DNA from: QHXQ01 sp036389395
GTDB taxonomy: Bacteria; Acidobacteriota; Blastocatellia; Pyrinomonadales; Pyrinomonadaceae
Direction of reading: 5' to 3'
Assembly: GCA_036389395.1 (NCBI GenBank)
Contig: DASVPY010000020.1
Span: 20,303-84,302 of the forward strand
Length of the DNA stretch: 64,000 bases
Every line of letters starts with the position of its first letter. Positions within the stretch are counted from its first letter, which is position 1. The position numbers were made by a program, and so were the translations under genes. Shown here piece after piece: positions 49,972-58,240 of this stretch. Below the pieces are notes generated by a model, which was not told where the DNA came from, did no database searches, and was given only the letters and a program-made list of their open reading frames with translations.

Positions 49972-52900
49972 ATGAACATGATCAAGCGACGACAACGGTT
50001 GACAGGCGCGCGCCGCACGGCACGGCGGCTGTGTGCGTTGGCCTGCGCGTGCGCGACCGCGCTCGGCGCTGCCGCTATCCTCACGCACGCGCAGGCGGGC
50101 GCGCGCATCGTGGCGGCGCAACTGGGCGGCGGCAACACGCCGGACTATCGCATCGTCAACCCCGCGACCACGTTCGCGCCCGACGCGCCGCAGGTCGTCT
50201 GCGTGTGGCGCGTGGTCAACGTGCCCGCGTCCGGCGCGACGCTGCGCAGCGTCTGGGTCGCCGTGGACACGGGCGGCGTCGTGTCGCCCAACTACGAGAT
50301 CGCGGGGCGCGCTTACCCGCTGACGCAGGCGGGCACGGCCACGGGCGTCTTCAGTCTGTCGCGGCCCGACAACGGCTGGCCCGCGGGCCGCTACCGGCTC
50401 GATCTCTACCTCGACGACCGGCTCGCGCAGAGTCTGCCGTTCAGCATCTACACGGCCGCGGCGGCGGCCGCCTACGCGCGCATCGAGCCGCTCGTCGCCG
50501 AAGCCGACAAGCTCTCGGCGGCGGGCGATTATCGCGCGGCCGCGAACGCCTTGCGCGAGGCGCTCGCGCTCGCCGAACAGCAACTCGGCGCGGAGCACCC
50601 GGACACGGCCGCGCTCCTCAACAACCTCGCCCTCGCGCTCAAAGAGTCGGGCGCGTACGACGAGAGCGAGCGCCTCTACCGGCGCGGGCTGGCGCTCGCC
50701 GAAAAGCTCGAAGGGCCGGCGTCGCCACCTTACGCGCTGCTCCTCACAAACCTCGGCGAGTTGTACAACCTCAAGGGCGACTACGCGCAGGCCGAGCAGA
50801 CGTTGAAGCGCGCCGCGGCGGTCGCCGAACAGGCCGTCGGCCCCGCGCACCGCCTGACCGCCACCGCGCTCAACAACCTCGCGCGCACGTACCAACTCAA
50901 GGGCGACTACAGAGAGGCCGAGGCGCTCTACCGCCGCGCGCTGCCGTTGTTGGAGCAGACGGCGGGCGCGGAGAGCGAGGACGTGGCCACGCTCGTCAAC
51001 AACCTCGCCGAGTTGTACCGCGAGCAGGACGACTTCGCGCGCGCCGAGCCGCTCTACCTGCGCGCGCTCGCCATCAAGGCGAAGCTCCTGCCGCCCGATC
51101 ACCCCGACACCGCGCTCACGCGCAACAACCTCGCGCTGCTCTACACGGCGCGCGGCGACTATGCGCAGGCCGAGCCGCTTTTTAAAAGCGCGCTCGCCGC
51201 CGAAGAGAAGGCGCTCGGCCCCAACCACCCGGACGTGGGCGGGATGCTCAACAACCTCGCGCTGCTCTACCAGGAGCGCGGCGACAACAAGCAGGCGCGG
51301 CCGCTTTACGAGCGTGCGCTCGCCGTCTTCGAGCACGCCCTGGGGCCGCACCACGCCAACGTCGCGCAGGCGCTCGTAAGCCTCGCGCGCCTGTCGGCCG
51401 CGACCGGCGACCTGAAGACCGCGGGCGCGCAACTCACGCGCGCCGCCGACGTGCGCGAACAGAACATCGCCCTCGTGCTCACGACCGGCTCCGAGCAGCA
51501 GAAGCAACTCTACCTCGACACGCTCTTCGGCGAGACGAACCTGACCGTCTCATTTCATCTACAAGCCGCGCCGACGGACGAGGCGGCCGCGCGGCTCGCC
51601 CTCACCACGCTGCTCCGCCGCAAAGGGCGCGCGCTCGACGCGATGAGCGATCAGATCGGTCGCTTGCGTCGGCGGCTCGACCCGGCCGACGCGCGTCTGC
51701 TCGACGAGCTGGCCGCCACGCGCGCGCGCCTCGCCGCGCTCCTGCTCCAAAGCGCGGGCGCGCAGACGGACGACGCGGCGCGCGGGACGGAAGTCGCGCG
51801 GCTCGAAGCCGAGGCGCAACGCTTGGAGACGGAGGTCAGCGCGCGCAGCGCGGAGTTCCGCGCGCAGGCGCAGCCCGTGACGCTCGCGGCCGTACAGGCG
51901 GCCGTCCCCGCCGACGCCGCGCTCGTCGAGCTGGCACGCTATTACCCGTTCGACTTCAAAGCGGGGCACGCGCGCGGCGGCTTCGGCCCGGCGCGCTACG
52001 CGGCTTACGTCGTGCGCCGCGACGGCGCGCCCGCGTGGGTCGAGTTGGGCGCGGCCGCGCCAATCGAGCGCGGCGTCGCCGAACTGCGCGCGGCCCTCGC
52101 ACGCCCCAACAGCAAGAATGTCTCGGAGCTGGCCCGCGCCCTCGACGCGCAGGTCATGCAGCCCGTGCGCAAGGCATTGGGCGACACGCGCCGCCTCTTC
52201 CTCTCGCCCGAAGGCGCGCTCAACCTGATCCCGTTCGGCGCGCTCGTGGACGAACAGGGCAAGCATCTTGTCGAGTCTTACACGATCACTTACCTGACGA
52301 GCGGGCGCGACCTCCTGCGCTTGCAGACGAGCGCGCCCGCCGGCCAGGGCGTGACCATCATCGCCAACCCCGCGTTCGACAACGCGGCCGGCAACGCGCC
52401 GGCCGCAGGCGCGCGGCGCTCGGCCGATCTGCGCAACGCGCGGTTCACGCCGCTGCCGGGCACGGCGGGCGAGGCGCAGGCGATCACGGCCGTGCTGCCG
52501 GCCGCGCGCGTGCTCACGCAGGCGCAGGCGACCGAGGCGGCGCTCAAGCAGGTCAACGCGCCCGCCGTCCTGCACGTCGCCACGCACGGCTTCTTCCTCG
52601 CCGATCAGCCGCAAGACCCCGGCAGCGCGGCGCGCGGGCTGGCGCTCGGCGGCGGCGACGGCGCAACAACGGCGCGCACAGCCCCGCGGGCCGAGAACCC
52701 GCTGCTGCGTTCCGGTCTCGCGCTCGCGGGCGCGAACCGGCGCGAGGGCGCGGGCGGCGAAGACGGCATCCTCACCGCGCTCGAAGCGGCCGGCTTGAAC
52801 CTCTGGGGCACGGAGCTTGTCGTCCTGTCGGCCTGCGAGACGGGCCTCGGCGAGATCAACGCGATGAACAGCGAAGGCGTCTACGGTCTGCGCCGCGCGC

Positions 52901-53196
52901 TCGTGCTCGCGGGCGCGGAGAGTCAGGTCATGTCACTCTGGCAGGTGGACGACGCGGCGACGCGCGATCTGATGTCTGCTTATTACAGACGCTTGCAGGC
53001 CGGCGAGGGGCGCACCGACGCGCTCCGGCAGGTGCAGCTTGAGATGCTCAAGGGGCAGGCGCAGACCGAAGCGGGCGACCAACGCGGTCTCGGCGGTCAG
53101 CCGACGCCGCGCGCCACTGGCGCGGCGGCCGACCGCAGCCACCCGTTCTACTGGGCTAGCTTCATCCAGTCCGGCGCGTGGCAGAGCTTACGCTAG
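49972..53196 (+). CDS. Exported TPR protein with C-terminal CHAT (caspase-like) domain
   Basis: The protein has 1074 residues. A basic N-terminus and hydrophobic stretch (LCALACACATALGAAAIL) are a signal or anchor. A small beta-rich domain follows (RIVNPATTFAP to WPAGRYRLDLYLDDRLAQS). Residues about 165-510 contain some eight 42-residue TPRs of the kinesin-light-chain type (AEPLYLRALAIKAKLL, LLNNLALALKESGAYDES). The last ~400 residues are a CHAT domain: the His in LHVATHGFFLAD and the Cys in VVLSACETGLGEIN are the predicted protease dyad. CHAT-TPR proteins may be proteolytic effectors or scaffolds; in this case no partner such as a gasdermin is next to it, so the role is unknown. Confidence 0.93.
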   Translation: MNMIKRRQRLTGARRTARRLCALACACATALGAAAILTHAQAGARIVAAQLGGGNTPDYRIVNPATTFAPDAPQVVCVWRVVNVPASGATLRSVWVAVDTGGVVSPNYEIAGRAYPLTQAGTATGVFSLSRPDNGWPAGRYRLDLYLDDRLAQSLPFSIYTAAAAAAYARIEPLVAEADKLSAAGDYRAAANALREALALAEQQLGAEHPDTAALLNNLALALKESGAYDESERLYRRGLALAEKLEGPASPPYALLLTNLGELYNLKGDYAQAEQTLKRAAAVAEQAVGPAHRLTATALNNLARTYQLKGDYREAEALYRRALPLLEQTAGAESEDVATLVNNLAELYREQDDFARAEPLYLRALAIKAKLLPPDHPDTALTRNNLALLYTARGDYAQAEPLFKSALAAEEKALGPNHPDVGGMLNNLALLYQERGDNKQARPLYERALAVFEHALGPHHANVAQALVSLARLSAATGDLKTAGAQLTRAADVREQNIALVLTTGSEQQKQLYLDTLFGETNLTVSFHLQAAPTDEAAARLALTTLLRRKGRALDAMSDQIGRLRRRLDPADARLLDELAATRARLAALLLQSAGAQTDDAARGTEVARLEAEAQRLETEVSARSAEFRAQAQPVTLAAVQAAVPADAALVELARYYPFDFKAGHARGGFGPARYAAYVVRRDGAPAWVELGAAAPIERGVAELRAALARPNSKNVSELARALDAQVMQPVRKALGDTRRLFLSPEGALNLIPFGALVDEQGKHLVESYTITYLTSGRDLLRLQTSAPAGQGVTIIANPAFDNAAGNAPAAGARRSADLRNARFTPLPGTAGEAQAITAVLPAARVLTQAQATEAALKQVNAPAVLHVATHGFFLADQPQDPGSAARGLALGGGDGATTARTAPRAENPLLRSGLALAGANRREGAGGEDGILTALEAAGLNLWGTELVVLSACETGLGEINAMNSEGVYGLRRALVLAGAESQVMSLWQVDDAATRDLMSAYYRRLQAGEGRTDALRQVQLEMLKGQAQTEAGDQRGLGGQPTPRATGAAADRSHPFYWASFIQSGAWQSLR

Positions 53197-53272
53197 GGCG
53201 GCGCGCGATTTGTGCGCGGGCGGCCGGGGCGTGTATGTTAGCGGCGCATTCGTGTGGGGCAGAGAAGTGGTG

Positions 53273-54388
53273 ATGAGAGTGTACGACGACGAAGAGACCT
53301 TGAAGCGGCCGCGCGCGGCCGCCTCGGAAGAAACCTTGCAGCGACCGCGCGCGGCCGCGCCGACGCACGCGCCCACGGGCGCGCTCACGCACGCACCCGA
53401 CGGCGCGCTACCTGCGCCCGACGGCGCGCCGCCCGCGCCCGACATCTCGGTCTTTCTGCCGGTCTTCAACGAAGAGCCGAACCTGCGCCCGCTCCACGCG
53501 AAGCTCGACGCGGCGCTCGCCGAACTCGGCCGCACCGCCGAGATCATCTACGTGGACGACGGCTCGACCGACGGCAGCCTGGCCGTCCTGCGCGAGCTGG
53601 CGGCCGAAGACACGCGCGTGCGCGTCGTCGCCCTGCGCCGCAACTACGGGCAGACCGCCGCCATGAGCGCCGGCATAGACGCCGCCCGCGGGCGCGTCCT
53701 CATCCCGATGGACGCTGACCTCCAGAATGATCCGGCCGACATTCGCCGCCTGTTGGAAAAACTCGACGAGGGCTACGACGTGGTCTCCGGCTGGCGCAAG
53801 AACCGCAAGGACAAGGCCGTCACGCGCAAGATACCTTCGATGATCGCCAACCGCCTGATCTCCTGGATCGGCGGCGTGCCCTTGCACGACTACGGCTGCT
53901 CGCTCAAGGCCTACCGCCGCGACGTGCTCGTGGACGTGCGGCTCTACGGCGAGATGCACCGCTTCATCCCGATCTACGCGTCTTGGGCCGGCGCGCGCGT
54001 CACCGAGATGCCGGTCGAACACCACCCGCGCACGATGGGCAAGTCAAAATACGGCCTGTCGCGCACGCTCAAGGTGGTCTACGACATGATCACGATCAAG
54101 TTCATGGCCTCGTACCAGACCAAGCCGATCTACGTCTTCGGCTCGTTCGGGCTGTGTGCGTTCCTGCTCTCGTTCGTGGCGGGCGTCTGGGCCGCGATCC
54201 TGAAGTTCGGCGAAGGCGTCTCGTTCATCCTGACGCCGCTGCCCGTCATCACCGTCGTCATGTTCGCCGTCGGCGTCCAGTTCATCCTCATGGGCTTGCT
54301 GGCCGAGATGCTCGTCCGCACCTACCACGAGTCGCAGGCCAAACCCATCTACGCCGTCCGCGAGCGGCTGGGATTTGAAGAACAGTGA
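53273..54388 (+). CDS. Dolichol-phosphate-mannose-synthase-like GT2 (undecaprenyl-phosphate glycosyltransferase) with repetitive N-terminus
   Basis: The protein has 371 residues from ATG 53273. The first ~55 residues are an unusual repetitive tail: EETLKRPRAAAS / EETLQRPRAAAP, then THAPTGAL / THAPDGAL / PAPDGAP. The GT2 domain follows (ISVFLPVFNEEPNLRPL, YVDDGSTDGSL, IPMDADLQNDP), with ALRRNYGQTAAM typical of the DPM1/ArnC group. Two C-terminal transmembrane helices (GSFGLCAFLLSFVAGVWAA, VITVVMFAVGVQFILMGLL) anchor it. It would load a sugar onto undecaprenyl phosphate for periplasmic glycosylation. Its stop (TGA 54386-54388) lies in a heptad arm. Confidence 0.92.
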   Translation: MRVYDDEETLKRPRAAASEETLQRPRAAAPTHAPTGALTHAPDGALPAPDGAPPAPDISVFLPVFNEEPNLRPLHAKLDAALAELGRTAEIIYVDDGSTDGSLAVLRELAAEDTRVRVVALRRNYGQTAAMSAGIDAARGRVLIPMDADLQNDPADIRRLLEKLDEGYDVVSGWRKNRKDKAVTRKIPSMIANRLISWIGGVPLHDYGCSLKAYRRDVLVDVRLYGEMHRFIPIYASWAGARVTEMPVEHHPRTMGKSKYGLSRTLKVVYDMITIKFMASYQTKPIYVFGSFGLCAFLLSFVAGVWAAILKFGEGVSFILTPLPVITVVMFAVGVQFILMGLLAEMLVRTYHESQAKPIYAVRERLGFEEQ

Positions 54389-54462
54389 CGAGTGACGAGT
54401 GACAAGTGACAAGTTAAAAAGCTTGTCCTAACTCGTCACTCGTCACTTGTCACTCGTCACTG
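54383..54462. repeat. Heptad hairpin element, AGTGACG/CGTCACT family
   Basis: Left arm 54383-54416 (AGTGACG, AGTGACG, AGTGACA, AGTGACA, AGTTA) pairs with right arm 54429-54462. The same heptad occurs alone at 2706-2730. The left arm supplies the TGA stop of the preceding gene. Confidence 0.93.
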
Positions 54463-54469
54463 CCTTTTT

Positions 54470-56428
54470 ATGTGTGGCATTACCGGCTGGGCTTACATGG
54501 ATGCGCGGACGCCTGTGGCGGCGGGCGCGGCGGAACTGTTGCGCTCGCTGTGCGGGCGGATGGTGCATCGCGGGCCTGATTCCGAAGGCGTGATGGTCGC
54601 GGCGGGCGTCGGCTTGGGGATGCGGCGGCTGGCGATCATCGATCTGGCGACGGGCGAGCAGCCGAGTTACAACGAAGACCGCAGCGTCGCCGTCATCCTG
54701 AACGGCGAGATTTACAACTACCGCGAGTTGCGCGGCGACCTCGAAGCGCGCGGGCACACGTTCCGCAGCGCGTCGGACACGGAAGTCTTGCCGCACTTGT
54801 ATGAAGAGTACGGCGCGGCGCTCGTCGAGCGTTTGAACGGCATGTTCGCCTTCGCGTTGTGGGACGCGCGCGCGCGGACGCTCCTGCTGGCGCGCGATCC
54901 GTTGGGCGAGAAGCCACTCTACTGGGGCGTCTTCGGCGGGCAGCTCCTGTTCGCCTCCGAGCCGAAGGTCTTGCTCGCGCACCCGGCCGTGGAGACGCGT
55001 CTGAACCTCGACGCCTTGCGCCAGTACCTCGCGTTCGACTACGTGCCCGCGCCGCTCTCGATCTACGAGGGCGTCAACAAGCTGCCCGCCGCGCACACGC
55101 TCACGCTCAAGGACGGGCGCGTCAACGTCCGACCTTACTGGGAACTCAGCTACCGCAAGCCCGAACGCGCGCCCGACGAGCACGAGGCGACGGCGCGGGT
55201 GAGGGAACTGCTCGCGGACTCCGTCCGCATGAGGCTCGTCTCGGACGTGCCGTTGGGCGTGCTGCTCTCCGGCGGCGTGGACTCGTCGGCGGTCGCGGCG
55301 CTGGCCGTCGAGGCGCAGGCACAGACGGTCAAGACCTTCTCGATCTCGTTCGCCGAGAAGTCGTTCGACGAGTCGGCCTACGCGCGCGGCGTCGCCGATC
55401 ACCTTGGCACGGATCACCACGAGGAGCGTCTGAGCGCGGCGCTCGCGGCCGATCTGGTCGGCGAGATCGGCGCGTGGCTGGACGAGCCGCTGAGCGACCC
55501 GTCGGTCGTCTCCACCTACCTGCTCGCGCGCTTCACGCGCCAGCACGTGACGGTCGCGCTGGGCGGCGACGGCGGCGACGAGATTTTCGCCGGCTACCCG
55601 ATGTATCCGGGCCACCGCGTCGCCAGCCTCTACGCGCGCGTGCCGCGCAAGCTCTCGCGCCTGCTGGTCGAACCCATGATCGGCCTGCTGCCGGTCAAGA
55701 CCAAAAACATGTCCCTCGACTTCAAGGCGCGGCGCTTCGTCGAAGGCATGGGCTACGCCGACGACCTCGTCGCGCGCCACCACGTCTGGTTCGGCTCGTT
55801 CGGCCCCCTGGCGCAGTCGGCGCTGCTGACGGCGGACGTGCTGGCGCGCACGGACGCCGACAGCTACCGCCCGGCGCGCGCCTTCTTCGCCGCCTGCGAC
55901 GCGGCGGACGTGGTCGAGCGGATGCAGTACCTCGACACGAAGCTCTACTTAGCGGAAGACATCCTGACCAAAGTGGATCGGACGAGCATGGCCGTCTCGC
56001 TCGAAGTGCGCGCGCCGTTCTTAGACAAACGCGTGGTCGAGTACGCCGCGAGTCTGCCCGCGCACCTGAAGCTGCGCGGGCGCACGACGAAATACATCTT
56101 GAAGCGCGCGGTCGCGCCGCTCTTGCCGAAGTTCGTCACGCGGCGCGGCAAGAAGGGCTTCGGCGTCCCCGTGGCCGAGTGGCTGAAAGGCCGGCTGCGC
56201 CCGCTCGCGCGCGACCTGCTCGCGCCCGCGCGGCTCAAGCGCCACGGCCTCTTCGAGCCGGCTTACGTCACGCGCCTGCAAGACGAGCACGAGCGCGGCA
56301 TCGCCAACCACCGCAAGCTGCTCTGGACGCTCCTCGTCTTCGAGTTGTGGCACGAGAGCTTCATCGAGACGCCGCGCCGGATGGAAAGAGCGGAGGTCAG
56401 AGATCAGAGGTCGGATGTTAGTGGGTAA
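54470..56428 (+). CDS. Asparagine synthase (glutamine-hydrolysing) family amidotransferase, copy 2
   Basis: The protein has 652 residues and starts MCGITGWAY with Cys2. NGEIYNYRELRGDLEARG and HRGPDSEG belong to the glutaminase. The synthetase domain has VLLSGGVDSSAVAAL, GGDGGDEIFAGYPMY and EVRAPFLDKRVVEYA. It differs clearly from copy 1 (no low-complexity insert, tighter spacing), so they are probably specialised for different substrates. The C-terminal ~14 residues (ERAEVRDQRSDVSG) read through a heptad-like run (GAGGTCAGAGATCAGAGGTC). It follows an undecaprenyl-phosphate GT2 and precedes the sugar transferase, supporting a glycan role. Confidence 0.92.
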   Translation: MCGITGWAYMDARTPVAAGAAELLRSLCGRMVHRGPDSEGVMVAAGVGLGMRRLAIIDLATGEQPSYNEDRSVAVILNGEIYNYRELRGDLEARGHTFRSASDTEVLPHLYEEYGAALVERLNGMFAFALWDARARTLLLARDPLGEKPLYWGVFGGQLLFASEPKVLLAHPAVETRLNLDALRQYLAFDYVPAPLSIYEGVNKLPAAHTLTLKDGRVNVRPYWELSYRKPERAPDEHEATARVRELLADSVRMRLVSDVPLGVLLSGGVDSSAVAALAVEAQAQTVKTFSISFAEKSFDESAYARGVADHLGTDHHEERLSAALAADLVGEIGAWLDEPLSDPSVVSTYLLARFTRQHVTVALGGDGGDEIFAGYPMYPGHRVASLYARVPRKLSRLLVEPMIGLLPVKTKNMSLDFKARRFVEGMGYADDLVARHHVWFGSFGPLAQSALLTADVLARTDADSYRPARAFFAACDAADVVERMQYLDTKLYLAEDILTKVDRTSMAVSLEVRAPFLDKRVVEYAASLPAHLKLRGRTTKYILKRAVAPLLPKFVTRRGKKGFGVPVAEWLKGRLRPLARDLLAPARLKRHGLFEPAYVTRLQDEHERGIANHRKLLWTLLVFELWHESFIETPRRMERAEVRDQRSDVSG

Positions 56429-56481
56429 GACGACCGTCGGTCGGTCTTAATCTTAAGCCGACTGCCGGTCGGTCTTAATCT
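56391..56481. repeat. Heptad-like run plus a 16-bp direct repeat
   Basis: 56391-56420 is a GTCAGAG-type run that encodes the C-terminus of the preceding gene. Downstream, CGGTCGGTCTTAATCT occurs exactly twice (56438-56453 and 56466-56481), 28 bases apart, just before the sugar-transferase start. Confidence 0.75.
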
Positions 56482-56488
56482 GTAGCCT

Positions 56489-58048
56489 ATGCGGGCCGAG
56501 CCGTTGCACAAAGCCAGGGTGGACGCGGGCGCGGTGCGCGTGCCGGCGCGCGCGCCCGCGTGGGCCGTGCCGGCGTTCAAGGCGGCGCTCGTCGCGTCGG
56601 ACGCGCTGGCGGCGGTCGGCTGCTTCGTGGCGGCGTTCTACTTGCGCGAGGGTGAGGCGCTCGTGATGCGCTGGGGCGCGGGCCACCTGGCGTGGAGCTT
56701 CGCGTTCCGGCCGTACGCGGCCGTGCTGCTGTTCGTGCTGCCGGTGCGGCTGCTGGCGCACGCCTACTACGACCTGTACCGGCTGCGCGGCGAGTTCTCG
56801 CTGGTGGAGGACGCGGTGCGCGTCTTCAAGGCGACGGCGGTCGGCTCGCTGCTGCTCGTCGCGGTCGCGTTCCTGTGGCGCGGCGGCTACGAGTACCGCG
56901 CCTTCTCCTACGCGCGCGGCGTCTTCGCCTTAGACTTCGCGCTCGTGCTCGCGGCGGTCGGGCTGACGCGCCTCGCGGTGCGCGCGGCGCAAGCGGCGGC
57001 GCGGCGGCGCGCCATCAACCTGATCCCGACGCTGATCGTCGGCCGGAACGCAGAGGCGTCGTTGTGCATCGCGGAGTTGCGCGCGCGGCCCGAGTTGGGC
57101 TACCGCGTGATCGGCGTCGTCGAGAGCGACGCGCTCGACGGCGCGACGCCGACAGAGTTCGAGGGCGTGCCGGTCGTGGGCGACGCGGCCAATCTGGCCG
57201 AGACGATCCGCGCGACCGGCGCGAACGAATGCATCATCACAGACCCGCGCGCGCCGGGCGAGTTGCTGTTCGACGTGATGATGCGCGTGGGGCGCGTGCG
57301 CAAGGTCGAGTTCCGCATCGCGCCGAGCCTGTTCAACTGCCTGCCGCGCAAGACCGAGATCGATCAGATCGGCGCGCTGCCGATGATCCGGCTCTTCCGC
57401 GAGCCGCTCTCGCCGCTCGCGCGCCTCGGCAAGCGCGGCGTGGACATACTCGTCGCCGCCACCGCGCTCGTCCTGCTCGCGCCCGTGTGGCTCGTCATCG
57501 CGCTCCTGGTCAAGCTCGACTCGCGCGGCCCCGTCCTCTACCGCCAGGAGCGCGTCGGCATGGACGGGCGCGTCTTCCTCTTCTTCAAGTTCCGCACCAT
57601 GCGCGCCGACGCAGACGACCGGCTGCACCGCGAGTACCAGCGCAAGCTCATCGCCGGCCGGCCCGACACGAACCTCGGCGACGAGCGCCGGCCCGTCTAC
57701 AAGCTGCACACAGACCCGCGCGTCACGCGCGTCGGGCGCGCGCTCCGCCGCCTGAGCCTGGACGAGTTGCCACAACTCTTAAACGTCCTGCGCGGCGACA
57801 TGAGCGTCGTCGGCCCGCGCCCGCCCATCCCCTACGAGGTCGAAGCCTACGAGCTTTGGCACCGCAAGCGGCTCGACATGAAACCGGGCCTCACAGGCCT
57901 CTGGCAAGTCTCCGGGCGCAACCGCCTCTCCTTCGACGAGATGGTCAGGCTCGACCTCTTCTACATCGAAAACTGGTCGCTCCTCCTCGACCTCAAAATC
58001 ATCCTCCGCACCCTCCCCGTCATGCTCCGCGGCGACGACGCGTACTGA
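56489..58048 (+). CDS. Exopolysaccharide polyprenyl-glycosylphosphotransferase (initiating sugar transferase)
   Basis: The protein has 519 residues: four or five N-terminal membrane helices (AAVGCFVAAFYLREG, VLLFVLPVRLLAHAYY, LLLVAVAFLWRGGYEYRAF, LDFALVLAAVG), a CoA-binding-like domain (LIPTLIVGRNAEASLCI...), a hairpin helix (VDILVAATALVLLAPVWLV) and the C-terminal catalytic domain. The latter shows FFKFRTMRAD, RRLSLDELPQLLNVLRGDMS and VVGPRPPIPYEV, the signature of the WbaP/PglC-like group. It transfers a sugar-1-phosphate to undecaprenyl phosphate, the first committed step of glycan assembly. Substrate is unknown. Confidence 0.94.
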   Translation: MRAEPLHKARVDAGAVRVPARAPAWAVPAFKAALVASDALAAVGCFVAAFYLREGEALVMRWGAGHLAWSFAFRPYAAVLLFVLPVRLLAHAYYDLYRLRGEFSLVEDAVRVFKATAVGSLLLVAVAFLWRGGYEYRAFSYARGVFALDFALVLAAVGLTRLAVRAAQAAARRRAINLIPTLIVGRNAEASLCIAELRARPELGYRVIGVVESDALDGATPTEFEGVPVVGDAANLAETIRATGANECIITDPRAPGELLFDVMMRVGRVRKVEFRIAPSLFNCLPRKTEIDQIGALPMIRLFREPLSPLARLGKRGVDILVAATALVLLAPVWLVIALLVKLDSRGPVLYRQERVGMDGRVFLFFKFRTMRADADDRLHREYQRKLIAGRPDTNLGDERRPVYKLHTDPRVTRVGRALRRLSLDELPQLLNVLRGDMSVVGPRPPIPYEVEAYELWHRKRLDMKPGLTGLWQVSGRNRLSFDEMVRLDLFYIENWSLLLDLKIILRTLPVMLRGDDAY

Positions 58049-58051
58049 GAA

Positions 58052-58124
58052 AATCAACCACGAAGAGACGAAGACACGAAGGAGCCGACGGCCCTTTTGT
58101 GTCTTCGTGTCTTTGTGGTTGATT
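58052..58124. repeat. Hairpin repeat, CGAAGACA/TGTCTTCG family
   Basis: Left arm 58052-58080 (AATCAACCACGAAGAGACGA and onward) pairs with right arm 58097-58124, which ends TTGTGGTTGATT. It separates the sugar transferase from the translation operon. Confidence 0.9.
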
Positions 58125-58166
58125 CCGGCGCTTTAACCCGCCGCTTGGAACGACTTAGCTCGTTCC

Positions 58167-58195
58167 TTGACTCTCCCCCGCCGCGCCGTTATCAT
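58167..58195 (+). promoter_or_regulatory. Sigma-70-type promoter of the ffh-rpsP operon
   Basis: A -35 TTGACT (58167-58172), a 17-nt spacer and a -10 TATCAT (58190-58195) lie about 45 bases before the ffh ATG. Both hexamers differ by one base from consensus. Confidence 0.7.
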
Positions 58196-58240
58196 CTCGG
58201 TTTCGACTACAGCCGGTGGTCGTGTCCTTAGAAGAAGGTT

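Noticed and set aside
58049..58240. Heptad hairpin at 58052 as the terminator of the sugar transferase operon
   Set aside because: The stem is not followed by a T-run and the same element type occurs where termination would be harmful, so a terminator call is not supported.
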